Below, in pieces: positions 27,246-37,790 of a stretch of DNA of 64,000 nt (positions are counted from its first letter, which is position 1; the number at the start of each line of letters is the position of its first letter). A program made the position numbers and the translations under genes. Origin of the DNA: CAVXHQ01 sp963761735 (GTDB lineage Bacteria > Pseudomonadota > Alphaproteobacteria > Rhodobacterales > Rhodobacteraceae); assembly GCA_963761735.1 (NCBI GenBank), contig CAVXHQ010000001.1, forward strand, positions 248,001 through 312,000, read 5' to 3'. The notes under the pieces were generated by a model that was given only the letters and a program-made list of their open reading frames with translations, did no database searches and was not told where the DNA came from.

Positions 27246-27994
27246 GCGACACTCCGCAGGTCTTATTGCAGCATCACCTCAAGGCGCTCCGACTGCCGAC
27301 CTTCAAGAGCGAATATGGCAAGCTGGCCCGTCAGTGTGCGGCAGAGGGCAAGGATCATGTTCAATATCTGCTGCGGCTTTGCGAACTGGAGCTGATCGAA
27401 CGCGAACGCCGGATGGTTGAGCGGCGGATCAAAGCCGCGAAGTTCCCGGCCACCAAGAGCCTCGACAGTTTCGACTTCAAGGCGATCCCGTCGCTCAACA
27501 AGGTCTTGACCATGGAGCTGGCACGTTGCGAATACGCTGATCGCCGCGAGAACATTATTGCTCTGGGTCCATCGGGAACCGGCAAGACCCACATTGCCTT
27601 GGGGCTTGGTCTCGCCGCTTGCCAGAAGGGCCTGAAGGTCCGCTTCACGACGGCCGCCGCGCTGGTGCATGAGTTGATCGAGGCAGCCGATGATCGGCGT
27701 CTGCAGCGCCTGCAAAAGCTGATTGTCAGTCAGGATCTGTTGATCATTGACGAACTTGGCTTCGTTCCCCTGAGCAAATCCGGCGCGGAGTTGCTGTTCG
27801 AAGTCATCTCGCAGCGCTATGAGCGAGGATCAATCGTCATCACGTCCAATCTGCCGTTTGATGAATGGACCGAAGTCTTCGGATCCGAGCGCCTTACCGG
27901 CGCCATCCTCGACCGCCTGACCCACCATGTTCACATCCTGGAAATGAACGGCGACAGCTACCGGCTGCGACAGAGCCGCAAACTCCAAGACTGA
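27242..27994 (+). CDS. istB: IS21 transposition helper ATPase IstB
   Basis: A 250-residue AAA+ ATPase of normal IstB length. GPSGTGKTHIA is the Walker A motif, LLIIDELGFVPL the Walker B, and ITSNLPFDEW the sensor-1 region. IstB assembles on target DNA and recruits IstA. ATG 27242 overlaps istA by ATGA; the longer frame is an istA shadow. The gene is intact although istA is split. Confidence 0.95.
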   Translation: MSDTPQVLLQHHLKALRLPTFKSEYGKLARQCAAEGKDHVQYLLRLCELELIERERRMVERRIKAAKFPATKSLDSFDFKAIPSLNKVLTMELARCEYADRRENIIALGPSGTGKTHIALGLGLAACQKGLKVRFTTAAALVHELIEAADDRRLQRLQKLIVSQDLLIIDELGFVPLSKSGAELLFEVISQRYERGSIVITSNLPFDEWTEVFGSERLTGAILDRLTHHVHILEMNGDSYRLRQSRKLQD

Positions 27995-28035
27995 AACCGC
28001 AAAAACAGCAGCAATGCTGGCCTGCGGCCAGCGCA

Positions 28036-28077
28036 CTCTGGCGCGCGTCAGCTACTTGGCGAGCACACGCGCCAGAG
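28036..28077. repeat. Hairpin-forming inverted repeat near the IS21 right end
   Basis: Arms CTCTGGCGCGCGT (28036-28048) and ACACGCGCCAGAG (28065-28077) pair at 12 of 13 positions around a 16-nt loop. It lies after istB inside the element and may act as a terminator, though no T-run follows. Confidence 0.6.
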
Positions 28078-28148
28078 CGCCGCGAACATCCAGGCCGTGG
28101 CCCCATTTTGCGCCGGTAAATGGTCCCTTTTGTCGCCGAGATTGACAG

Positions 28149-28526
28149 TTAGCAAATGGATCGCTGCCTGCGGCTGTAATCATGTGCACCAACAGGCTTT
28201 CGGCGCTTGATCCGGCAGTCAAACGGCGTGCTGCAGAGATCTTAGTTTTTGGACGTCCAGAAATAGAACAACGTCGATTAGTCCTATCGAACGCTCTTTT
28301 TCCATTTGGTCTAACTGACGCTGATGTTGAAGTATTAGTGGAAGTGACGGGGCCTACCAAAGATCGTGCTTACGGGTTCGCATTTTCTGATCTGACGCAG
28401 AGGCTCATCCCGTCAATCATTCTCGATGCTTATCCTACATCAAAGGTAACTGCAGTGCGCGCTGTAGATATCACAATGGGTACTATTCCTACCCCTCCAT
28501 TTCAGGATGGTGACCAGAATGACTGA
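28149..28526 (+). pseudogene. AAA-family ATPase, C-terminal remnant
   Basis: The frame is open from the IS21 boundary and reads LPAVIMCTNRLSALDPAVKR, which matches the sensor-1 strand and the arginine-finger region after Walker B of AAA ATPases, then a helical lid domain to the stop at 28526. The Walker A and B region is missing, cut by the IS21 end at 28147. Base composition is much lower in GC than the flanking chromosome, a sign of transfer. It overlaps the next gene by 8 bases (ATGACTGA), so the two were translationally coupled. Confidence 0.75.
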
Positions 28527-29151
28527 TTGGAATCTTGGGGTAGTTGTTTCTTCGTTACACAAACGAATTCAAGAAGAGCTCCGAACTGCGCGTGAAACGC
28601 TCGCGCATCCAGGAACGAAGGGTGATGCGAGCGAAGGCATCTGGCTGGAACTGCTTCAAACTTACTTGCCAAGAAGGTACCAAGTCGAATCTGCGCACGT
28701 CGTAGATAGCGATGGCAAATTTAGTGATCAGATGGATGTCGTTATTTTTGACCGCCAGTATTCACCATTCATCTTCGATTTCAAGGGAGCAAAGATCGTA
28801 CCCGCAGAAAGCGTCTACGCAGTTTTTGAAGCCAAACAGACCATGGACGCTGGCCTGCTCTCCTATGCTAATGACAAGATCAAAAGTGTACGCAGGTTGA
28901 AGTGTACTAGTTTGCCAATCCCTCACGCTGGTGGTGAATATCCTGCGAAACCACCGATCCACATTTTGGGGGGAATGTTGTCGTTGGAATCGGAATGGAG
29001 TCCGCCGATGGGCACATCGTTGATGAAGAACCTTGGCAGTCCTTCGCGCGACGATCATTTGGACATGGGATGTATAGCCGGTCATGGTTATTTCAGTCTT
29101 AATCGAGAGAAGACCGACTACGTGTCCAGCGACATTCGGATCTGGCCCTAG
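28519..29151 (+). CDS. DUF6602-like restriction-endonuclease-fold protein, probably 3'-truncated
   Basis: A 210-residue protein starting at ATG 28519. The N-terminal half fits DUF6602: HPGTKGDASEGIWLELL with a conserved Glu, FSDQMDVVIFD with a likely catalytic Asp, and VYAVFEAKQTMD with an ExK pair. This E..D..ExK order is the PD-(D/E)XK nuclease pattern. The stop at 29149-29151 falls at the junction with the next IS, so the natural C-terminus is probably lost. Coupling to an AAA ATPase resembles ATPase plus nuclease defence pairs, but no function has been shown. Confidence 0.65.
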   Translation: MTDWNLGVVVSSLHKRIQEELRTARETLAHPGTKGDASEGIWLELLQTYLPRRYQVESAHVVDSDGKFSDQMDVVIFDRQYSPFIFDFKGAKIVPAESVYAVFEAKQTMDAGLLSYANDKIKSVRRLKCTSLPIPHAGGEYPAKPPIHILGGMLSLESEWSPPMGTSLMKNLGSPSRDDHLDMGCIAGHGYFSLNREKTDYVSSDIRIWP

Positions 29152-29176
29152 GGCGACATGAAGAACTGGCCCACCT

Positions 29177-29977
29177 TCAGGTTGATGCAGTGATGGTTTC
29201 GGTCGTCGCAGCGGGCTTTTGCAAAAGCCCGCTGCGACGCTTTTCGCGGAGGCGATAGCTGTCGCCCCGGATCGTGACGACGTGACTGTGGTGCAGCAGC
29301 CGATCAAGGATCGCGGTGGCGACGACCGCGTCACCGAAGACGGTGCCCCATTCGCCGACCGCGCGGTTCGATGTGACGAGCAGGGCGCCGCGCTCGTAGC
29401 GTCGTGAGACGAGCTGGAAGAACAGATGCGCGGCATCGGGCTCCAGCGGCAGGTAACCGAGTTCGTCCACGATCAGCAGCTTCGGCTTGGCGTAGTGTGT
29501 CAGCCTCTCTTCAAGGCGGTTCTCGGATTGCGCCTTGGCCAGGTTCGCCACCAGTTCCATCGCGCCGGTGAAGAGCACCGTGTAGCCGGCGACGATTGCC
29601 TCGCGACCAAGCGCCACGGCCAGATGCGACTTGCCGACGCCGGGAGGGCCCAGCAACAGGAGCGCGTCGCCGTTGGCGATGAAGCGCCCCGTGGCAAGGT
29701 CGCGGATCTGCGAACGGTCGATCGAGGGCTGAGCGGCGAAGTCGAAGCCGCCAAGGTCCCGCACGAACGGGAACTTCGCCAGCCCAAAACTCATGTCGAT
29801 GCGGCGCTGGTCTTTGCGGGCGATCTCGCGCTCGCACAGAAAGGCCAGCGCATCGCGCAGCGTCATCTCCCCCCGAACGGCTTCGTCCAGCAGACTGTCG
29901 AGCTGATCCCTCATCGCCGTCAACTTCAGTCGCGTGAGCATCCGGTCAAGGTCGTCCTGCGTATGCACGCCCATCAC
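29177..29977 (-). CDS. istB: IS21 transposition helper ATPase IstB (second element)
   Basis: A 266-residue AAA+ ATPase with Walker A GPPGVGKSHLA, Walker B LLIVDELGYLPL and LVTSNRAVGEW. Length and motifs are normal. ATG 29977 overlaps the istA stop by ATGA. Its sequence is clearly different from the IstB at 27242, showing two independent insertions. Confidence 0.95.
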   Translation of the reverse strand: MMGVHTQDDLDRMLTRLKLTAMRDQLDSLLDEAVRGEMTLRDALAFLCEREIARKDQRRIDMSFGLAKFPFVRDLGGFDFAAQPSIDRSQIRDLATGRFIANGDALLLLGPPGVGKSHLAVALGREAIVAGYTVLFTGAMELVANLAKAQSENRLEERLTHYAKPKLLIVDELGYLPLEPDAAHLFFQLVSRRYERGALLVTSNRAVGEWGTVFGDAVVATAILDRLLHHSHVVTIRGDSYRLREKRRSGLLQKPAATTETITAST

Positions 29978-31276
29978 CAGGCCCCTCCGGCGACAGCCTC
30001 ATACTCGGCGAGGGGGCGCAGCAGTGCCGACACCCCGATCAGCGCCTCAACCCCGTCAGCAGGTGTCCTGGCGCGGCCCGCTGAACCTGCCACCCCGGCA
30101 AAGTGGACAGGGTCGATGATCCGACCGCGGCGGCCGGCGCTGCGCCGGTGGCAGGCGACCTCGACGCCGGCATGGGTAACCCGCACCGTCTCAGCCGTGA
30201 CCAGCACGCGGACCCGCTCGCCGATCAAGCGCCATGGGACCGAGTAGGCATTCGTGTCCATCTCCACTGCACAGTCAGGTGCGACGCGTCGGCTCAGTTC
30301 GCGCGTCGCCATGAACGAGCCGCAGTGCTGGAGGGGCTTCAGGTGACCGGCTTCGTCACGCGCGAAGCGCAGGCCCGGGGCTTCGCCTGTGGTGCCATGG
30401 ACCCGCAGGTCGGCGATCTGGCGGGTCCATTGCACCAGATGAGCTTCCAGCGCGGCAAAGCTTCTCGAAGGCACGCCCCGCGATCGCGTTGCCCTTCACG
30501 TAGCCGACGCCGCGCTCGTCCTTGCCCTTCGTCCGGGGTCGATACGGCGCGCAGGCCTTTACCTGAAAGCCCCAGTGCCGGGCAAAGGCATGCAGCTTCG
30601 GGTTCACCACGACCTCGCGGCTGGCAATGTCGTGGCTCAGGATCAGTGCGCGGGCATTGTCGAGCAGCACCTCTTCCGGCACGCCGCCGAACGACGCGAA
30701 GGCGCTCTCCATGCCTTCAAACCAGTTCTCCTGCCGCTCGCCCGCGAAGGCCCGCACGTGGATGCGGCGGGAATAACCCAGCGTCGCCACGAAGAACGAC
30801 ACCTGCCGCGACACGCCGCCGATCTCGACCCGCCGCTGCCCGAAGTCGATCTGCAACTGCTGGCCCGGCCGCGTCTCAAAGCGCACCGTTGCCCGCGCCT
30901 CGGCCCGCAGCTCCTGACGCAGATGCGCCACCGCCCGTTCGACCGTGCGAAGGCTTACCTCGATGCCCTTCTCGGCGACAAGCTCCTGACGGACCACATC
31001 TGCGTTGCCCGCATGGCGGCGAAACCGCTCCTCGACCCAACCCTCCAGGCCATCCAACGCCTTCGATCGCGGTGGCGGTGACGCCCTGCGCCACGTCCCC
31101 TCCTTCAACCATCGCCGTGCAGTCGTCCTCGAGCACCCAAGCTCCGCAGAAATCCGGCGGGCTCCCCATCCGAGAAACTTCAGCCTCAGCATGGCCGAAA
31201 CATCATCCGGCTCCTTCATCTCATCCCTCCGCAGACCCTCGGTCTGCGGCAGCGTCTCAACTGTTCGATTGGTCAT
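29974..31276 (-). pseudogene. istA: IstA transposase, frameshifted (second element)
   Basis: The 5' part from ATG 31276 encodes the helix-turn-helix and integrase core (LQIDFGQRRVE with the first Asp, VLLDNARALI with the second, GKDERGVGYVKGNAI with the Glu region). The 3' part, ending at 29974, continues in another frame as SFAALEAHLVQW. The break lies at about 30458-30470, where GAGAAGCTTT should read GAGAGCTTT, an extra A. The total of 1303 nt equals 434 codons plus one base, which fits a single insertion. The element is therefore not autonomous, unless the extra base is a sequencing error. Confidence 0.9.
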
Positions 31277-31522
31277 CCAGACTTCCCTCTCAGCTTATCG
31301 AGGGGGCCAGTTCCTCATGTCGCCAGAGGGCCAGTTTGTCGTGTCGCCTGACACTACGAGGTACATCTTGGCAATAAGCCAGCTACCGGGTTTTTATTTC
31401 ATTTGATTTCCGAGCTGCAATGCGCAGGTACTGTTCCGATGATTGATATTAAAGCTTATGCAAGATGGCTCGTCGATTGAGGCACCACCGAAACAGAACC
31501 AGACTATATTAAGGACAAGAAT

Positions 31523-32947
31523 ATGCCGAAGAACATATTGGTCTTCTCTGATGGTACTGGGCAGGTTGGAGGATTGCGACCTGATCAGCGATTGTCGAAT
31601 GTCTATAAAATGTACCGAGCGATGCGACCTGGTCCATCTTCACCAATTTCTCCAGCACAGCAGATATGCTTTTACGACGCAGGTCTTGGAGCAGGGGAGG
31701 TGGGTGGACTGACCTTGAAAAGGATTCGAAATGCGTTATCTGCCGCGGCCGGAACCGGAATCGATGAGAACGTCATAGATTGCTATGAGAAGATCATCTC
31801 ATACTATGAGCCCGGTGATCGCATCTTGCTTTTTGGCTTTTCTAGAGGTGCCTATACTGTGCGGGCCGTCGCAAATGTGATGAATCTCTGTGGCATTCCA
31901 ACAAGGATGCCCGATGGAACGAAAGTACCTCGACATGGTGCCAGGTTACGCAAGATTGCCAGCGACGCCGTAAATTACGTCTACAATCATGGCAATGGAT
32001 TCCTGCGTGGTTTGAAGCCCTATTATGAGCGACGTGAAGAGCTTGGTCGACGGTTCCGACAAAAATACGGCAGCTTTGTTCCTGACGTTGAAAAAGACGT
32101 TCAGGGCAATGTTCAGCCGACATTTATCGGTGTTTTTGACACGGTGGCGGCACTTGGAAACGCCCAAGTTGGTATAGCTGCTATTGGGTCTGTCGCGGCT
32201 CTTGCGGCCATCATGGTAGGTATGATTTGGGCGTCTTGGTCTCCGCTTTTGTGGGGATCACTGAGTATTCTGTTGGGCTTAGTTCTCTATTGGTACGGAA
32301 AATTAAGATGGTCACAATGGAAGTATTATTCTCCAGATGAGCATAGTCCGTTGAGCTTATCGAGAGTTCGAGATTGGCCGTCCATCTGGAAGTACGGGCA
32401 TCGAGCAGTGTGGGACTTGAAAAATTATGATGGATGGTTGGACTCTGACGTTCGACATGCACGGCATGCATTGGCGATTGACGAACACAGAGAGGATTTT
32501 CCACGGGTCATCTGGGCCACCGCTGGTGAAGCAAAGAAGACGAAAGAGCGTAAGCCGGAATGGTTAAAGCAGGTTTGGTTTGCTGGATGCCATAGTGATG
32601 TTGGGGGGAGTTATCCTGAGCCAGAATAAAGGCTTAGCGACATTGCCTTAGAATGGATGATAGAAGAGCTTCAGAGTTGCGTGCCTGAAATTGAGATCAA
32701 CCGCGAAAAGCTGAACGTTGCGCCCAACGCTCAAGGCATGCAGCACGAAGAGACATACATGTTCGCGTTTGGCCCACTAAAAAGGCAATGGTCAGCGAAA
32801 CCTCGAATGGTCGATCCCGACGCCGAACTTCATCCGACCGTGCTAGAGCGGATGAAGGCCGAAGATGTGTCCCATCTTGGCGATATGAAGAAATACCGGC
32901 CGATGCAGCTTAGGGGACATCACGATACCGAGGATTTCTATAAATAG
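31523..32947 (+). pseudogene. DUF2235 (Tle1-like alpha/beta hydrolase) protein with an internal stop codon
   Basis: The frame encodes 474 codons with one TAA at 32627-32629. The N-terminal ILVFSDGTGQ, the nucleophile motif LFGFSRGAYTVR, FIGVFDTVAALG, two predicted membrane-like hydrophobic stretches near residues 215-250, and VWFAGCHSDVGGSY are DUF2235 hallmarks; relatives include type VI secretion phospholipase effectors. After the stop the same frame continues with RLSDIALEWMIEEL, the expected next segment, so a Ser codon TCA has probably become TAA. AAGGAC precedes ATG 31523. GC content is low, as in other island genes. A 368-residue product lacking the tail could still be made. Confidence 0.85.
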
Positions 32948-33312
32948 AAACTTTACCCGGCCGTTTCCTTCCTTTTAGTTCTGGAAGGAGCGGCCATGCA
33001 AACGGTGCGAGGCAAGCGTCAAGAAAACTGGGGGCACTTCAGTCCGTAAAGGAATGTACCCTAGCGACAGACCAAATTCGCATAAGGTTCAATATGAAAA
33101 AATTTTTGCCGTTGCGGGCATAACTTGCCGGAACAGGTGCCAGTCGTCGCATGTATTGGCCCCTTGATCCAGTTGAACAATTTATACGCCACAGTATCCG
33201 ATTGCCGTTAGCTACCAGAGAAGGTCTTCCATCAACCAGAGCTTTCGCATTCTATTGAAACTCATCTGCATGAATCGAAAGGACGCGTCATGTCGTGCGT
33301 GAATATGGGACC
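32948..33312. other. Low-GC intergenic region without a recognised gene
   Basis: No convincing coding frame was seen. Apart from a hairpin just after the DUF2235 stop, nothing recognisable was found. It separates the DUF2235 remnant from the AlpA-like gene and probably holds the latter's promoter. Confidence 0.6.
32959..32995 (+). terminator. Hairpin 12 bp after the DUF2235 frame, possible terminator
   Basis: GGCCGTTTCCTTCC pairs with GGAAGGAGCGGCC around a short TTTTAGTTCT loop, with one mismatch or bulge. No T-run follows, so intrinsic termination is uncertain; a binding-site palindrome is the alternative. Confidence 0.35.
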
Positions 33313-33603
33313 ATGAAAAGAACGGTTAGGCGTCATCAGCTTCGGGAGATGGTACCGTTAGCTGACACGACGATTTACGAACTCGAAAAACGGGGAGAAT
33401 TCCCAAGACGGTTTCATCTGTCAGCCAGGTGTGTGGTTTGGGATCAAGCAGAGGTAGAGGCATGGCTCGATGAGCGCCGAAGGTTGTCGGATCTCAAGGC
33501 CAACAAACGTGCCCCTGTACCTGACGTACGCTTGCGCAAAGCCCGCCCGGTCAAATTGTTGGCTCGGAGGCGAGGAGGTCCATCGCCGGCGGATAGAGTG
33601 TAG
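33313..33603 (+). CDS. AlpA-family excisionase-like transcriptional regulator
   Basis: A 96-residue protein with a MerR/AlpA helix-turn-helix: VRRHQLREMVPLADTTIYEL, then GEFPRRFHLSARCVVWDQAEVEAWLDER, the usual AlpA C-terminal pattern. ATG 33313 is preferred over GTG 33295, though the ribosome site is weak. AlpA proteins activate or act as directionality factors for the integrase of P4-like islands. It is convergent with the integrase gene and overlaps its 3' end by about 50 bp. Confidence 0.8.
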   Translation: MKRTVRRHQLREMVPLADTTIYELEKRGEFPRRFHLSARCVVWDQAEVEAWLDERRRLSDLKANKRAPVPDVRLRKARPVKLLARRRGGPSPADRV

Positions 33604-34806
33604 GTTGATACCTCTTGCCAGACACCCAAGCGTCAACGAGATTTGCCCATTCCTGCATCATATGGCGGCGTTGATGTTCGTATTCCGCCTTATTGTATAT
33701 GCCACGCGACGACCGACCATCCTCATGCGCAAGACATTTTTCAATCCAATCACCATTGAACCCCAACTCGTTCAACAGCGTCGAACCGGTGCGGCGTAGG
33801 TCGTGAACGGTGAAGTGTTCGAGAGGTAGGCCCTCCTTTTGTGCTCGTATGATTACAGCTTTTGTTACGCGGTTGAATGTCGCCCGCGACATTGGGGCAT
33901 CCGCGTCATAACGTGAAGGAAGCAGATATCTGGAATTGCCTGCGCAGGTCTTCAGCGCGATCAGTATGTCGATCGTCTGTTGTGCCAGGTAAATGTTATG
34001 GGGCTTGGATCGCTTCATTCTTTCCTTCGGAATCGACCAAACCGCGTTTCAAAATCGACTTCATCCCAAGTTGCGTCTTGAAGTTCGCTCTTTCTAACCA
34101 TGGTCAACAGGAACATTTTGACGCCCAGACGAATGGTCGGAAGGGTCGCGACATGTTCAAGCTGGTTTAGCATGATCCGTATCTCCGACGGCGATAACGA
34201 CCGATCTCTCGGAACGAAGGTGGCTATGGACGACGGGCCAACTTCATCGGCAGGATTGGCGACTTTCTCTCCGTGAAGGATCGCGAATGCGTAGACAAGT
34301 TTCACGATGTCCCGAACATGGATGGCGGTCGCTGGTGCGCCGCGATCCTTTACCGTTGCGCATCTCATTCGCAGGTCGTCAGCACTGATCTCCGACAGCA
34401 ACCGATTTCGGAACGTTGGAAGAATATCCCGCTCGAACACGGAACGCCGCATGGCGCGCGTACTGTCCGCCATCTTGGCTTCTTTCAACCACCGTTCGCC
34501 AAACTCACCGAAGCTCTTCGCTTCTTTCAGGCGACGCTTCTCACGTTGCTTCTCCTGCGCGGGCGAACGACCTTCAGCAATGAGACGCTTCGCATCGATC
34601 AATGTTTCCCGAGCGCGGGCCAGAGATAGGCCCGCTGAGCCATATCTACCGAGGGTGAGCGTCTCACGACGATCATTCAAACGATAGTCGAAACGGAACA
34701 CGACTGTGCCCGAAGGTTGAACAGTGACATACATACCGTCACGGTCCGAAATTTTATACAATTTGTTCTTTGGTTTCAGGGATCTAAGGGCGGCATCTGT
34801 CAGCAT
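33551..34806 (-). pseudogene. Tyrosine integrase (P4/DUF4102 type), frameshifted
   Basis: The 5' part from ATG 34806 has the arm-binding DUF4102 domain (LTDAALRSLKP, LGRYGSAGLSLARARE) and the first catalytic Arg in MVRKSELQDATWDEVDF. The 3' part, ending at 33551, carries HDLRRTGS with the His-x-x-Arg pair, CLAHEDGR and the Tyr nucleophile in GIYNKAEY. The two parts are in different frames: after GAAAC at about 34044-34050 one base is missing, and restoring it gives the expected AVWSIPKERMKRSKP. With the deletion the protein stops before three catalytic residues, so it should be inactive. Its start faces the guaA 3' end. Confidence 0.9.
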
Positions 34807-35006
34807 AATACTCTCCCAAATCTGGGTTTATCGAGCGAAAATACGGAAATATACCGTCAGCTAGAATTTCACATCCGATCCTGAGATTTTACCCAGTAAA
34901 TCAGCATGTTATGAAGATATTTATACCGTCATCGCATTCGAAGTGCTGACAGTATATCAGATTTCGACAGATTTTGAAATCACGCATACCGTCAGGTATA
35001 CCGTCA
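34733..35006. repeat. Five direct copies of ATACCGTCA
   Basis: Copies at 34733-34741 (inside the integrase gene), 34851-34859, 34923-34931, 34986-34994 and 34998-35006; an inverted near-match TGACAGTAT lies at 34947-34955. Short repeats next to an integrase gene are typical arm-type or excisionase binding sites. Confidence 0.8.
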
Positions 35007-35120
35007 TAATGTTCGATAGCCCATCGATAGATAGTGAAGCATCTCGCATGCTGTATTATTTATTATCAGATACTTAGACCGCACTGTGGAGAGAAATCGG
35101 ATACCTTGGCGCAGGCAAAA
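34807..35120. other. Island-chromosome junction with repeated 9-bp motif; candidate att/arm-site region
   Basis: An AT-rich stretch of about 310 bp with no gene between the integrase start and the guaA stop. It holds four direct copies of ATACCGTCA and one inverted near-copy. The junction with guaA (ATTATTCCCATTC, the last codons and stop read on the + strand) is the likely attachment site. The second att copy was not found in the window. Confidence 0.6.
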
Positions 35121-36704
<1,584 letters not shown>

Positions 36705-36832
36705 AGGGGGGCCATAGGCCGATGCGATTTGCCACGCAAGAGACGCGCGCCACCTGCGTCATTGCGCGGCCCCGGTTTTCGCGGCATCGTCGGGACAATC
36801 GCACCTCAAATCCCCGCTTCAAGGATCCTGCC

Positions 36833-37666
36833 ATGCGCCTGCCCATACTCGCCCTTGCCGCCTCGCTTGCCGCCGCACCCGCGCTTGCCGAGGAGGTCGT
36901 GATGACGCTCGACGGCGGTATTGCCGCGACGTTCAACATGCCGGACGGCGACGGGCCGTTTCCCGGCGTTCTGATGCTGCACGGTTTCGGATCGTCGCGG
37001 GACGAAGTCGGCGGGATGTATGCCGCGGGGGCCGCGGCGCTCGCCGGGGCAGGCATCGCCTCGTTGCGGATCGATTTTCAGGGGTTCGGCAAATCCGACG
37101 GCGATACCGGCGATCATACCGTCGACCGGCAGAACGCCGACGCCGAAACCGGGCTCGCCGCGCTGATGGGCATGGATGGTATCGATACCGGCCGGATCGG
37201 CGTGCTCGGGTTTTCGTTCGGCGGCGGGACCGCGATCGAGCTTGCGGCAGCGTATCCGGACGACGTGAACTCACTGGTCCTGTGGTCGTCGGTCGGCGAT
37301 TACGACACCGATTTTCTCGACAGCATGGGACAGGCGACGTTCGACCGCGCGGCGGCCGAGGGCATCGTCGGCCTCGATCTGGGCTGGCGGGCGATGGCGC
37401 TGAAGGCCGCGTTCTTCGACAGCCTCGCGGCGCACGACATCATGGGCGCCCTTGCGACCTATGAGGGGCCACTGCTGAGCATCACCGGGGCGGACGACTA
37501 TTATGCGATGTATTCCGCACCGATGGCGCAGACGGCTGGGGGGGAGGACGTCGAAGCGGTCGTGATCGACGGCGCGGACCACATCTATCACGTTTTCGAT
37601 CCGGATGCGTCGAGCGTTGCGCGGGTGATCGAGATGACCACCGCGCGGTTTGCCGAAACGCTCTGA
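36833..37666 (+). CDS. Secreted alpha/beta hydrolase
   Basis: A 277-residue protein with a clear signal peptide (MRLPILALAASLAAAPALA, cleavage likely after ALA). The mature part has the oxyanion HGFGSSRDE segment, the nucleophile elbow GFSFGG, an acid in SITGADDYY and the catalytic His in DGADHIYH, the pattern of peptidase S9/dienelactone hydrolase-like enzymes. AAGGA lies 8 nt upstream of ATG 36833; the longer frame from 36722 would hide the signal peptide. It should act in the periplasm on an ester or amide. Divergent from guaA. Confidence 0.88.
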   Translation: MRLPILALAASLAAAPALAEEVVMTLDGGIAATFNMPDGDGPFPGVLMLHGFGSSRDEVGGMYAAGAAALAGAGIASLRIDFQGFGKSDGDTGDHTVDRQNADAETGLAALMGMDGIDTGRIGVLGFSFGGGTAIELAAAYPDDVNSLVLWSSVGDYDTDFLDSMGQATFDRAAAEGIVGLDLGWRAMALKAAFFDSLAAHDIMGALATYEGPLLSITGADDYYAMYSAPMAQTAGGEDVEAVVIDGADHIYHVFDPDASSVARVIEMTTARFAETL

Positions 37667-37790
37667 CCGGTGCCGTGCGCGGCGGGTTCGGCGCGGTCAA
37701 TGTCGCATATCGGTGTCAAACGACGCAAAAGGTGCGCCAATGCCCCGCGCATCGCGCTAGACCCGCGCCTGTAAGGGCAGGGAGCATGAC

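Larger units (their letters stand above)
23285..28147 (+). mobile_element. IS21-family insertion sequence (interrupted by an IS66 element)
   Basis: It carries istA and istB in the family order with an ATGA overlap. Imperfect terminal inverted repeats are visible: 5'-TGACCGTCGCGGAGTAAAAT at 23285 and, on the other strand from 28147, TGTCAATCTCGGCGACAAAA, with further matches over about 30 bp. Flanking bases (ATTACC on the left, GTTAGC on the right) do not match, so no target duplication remains and adjacent DNA has probably been deleted. The inserted IS66 accounts for 2391 bp plus an 8-bp duplication, leaving an ancestral element of about 2464 bp, normal for IS21. Confidence 0.85.
29150..31353 (-). 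mobile_element. Second IS21-family insertion sequence (defective)
   Basis: It carries istA and istB on the minus strand, from a different IS21 subgroup than the element at 23285. The right end, read inward from 31353, begins TGTCAGGCGACACGACAAAC and a second similar block with TGGCGACATGAGGAACTGG follows, the multiple end repeats usual in IS21. The left end at about 29150 has one block, GGGCGACATGAAGAACTGG, but lacks a clear TGTCA terminus, so that end may be slightly trimmed. istA is frameshifted. Confidence 0.8.
22541..35120. mobile_element. Decayed genomic island or IS cluster ending at guaA
   Basis: Integrase and AlpA-like genes sit next to the guaA 3' end, and the interval contains four IS elements or remnants, truncated genes and DNA of clearly lower GC at 28148-29150 and 31354-35100. 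The right border at guaA is well supported; the left border is uncertain because the IS3 and IS21 elements lack target duplications and may have deleted the original end. The catabolic locus to the left could also belong to the island. Confidence 0.6.

Noticed and set aside
22541..28160. Target-site duplications for the IS3 remnant and the first IS21 element
   Set aside because: I compared the flanking bases and found no matching direct repeat.
31443..31712. An 89-codon frame before the DUF2235 gene
   Set aside because: It overlaps the DUF2235 start in another frame and has no recognisable features.
32627..32629. Stop codon recoding in the DUF2235 gene
   Set aside because: The codon is TAA, not TGA or TAG, so selenocysteine or pyrrolysine insertion is not expected; a nonsense mutation is simpler.
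34733..35006. A CRISPR-like repeat series
   Set aside because: The repeat unit is only 9 bp and spacing is irregular, which does not fit CRISPR.
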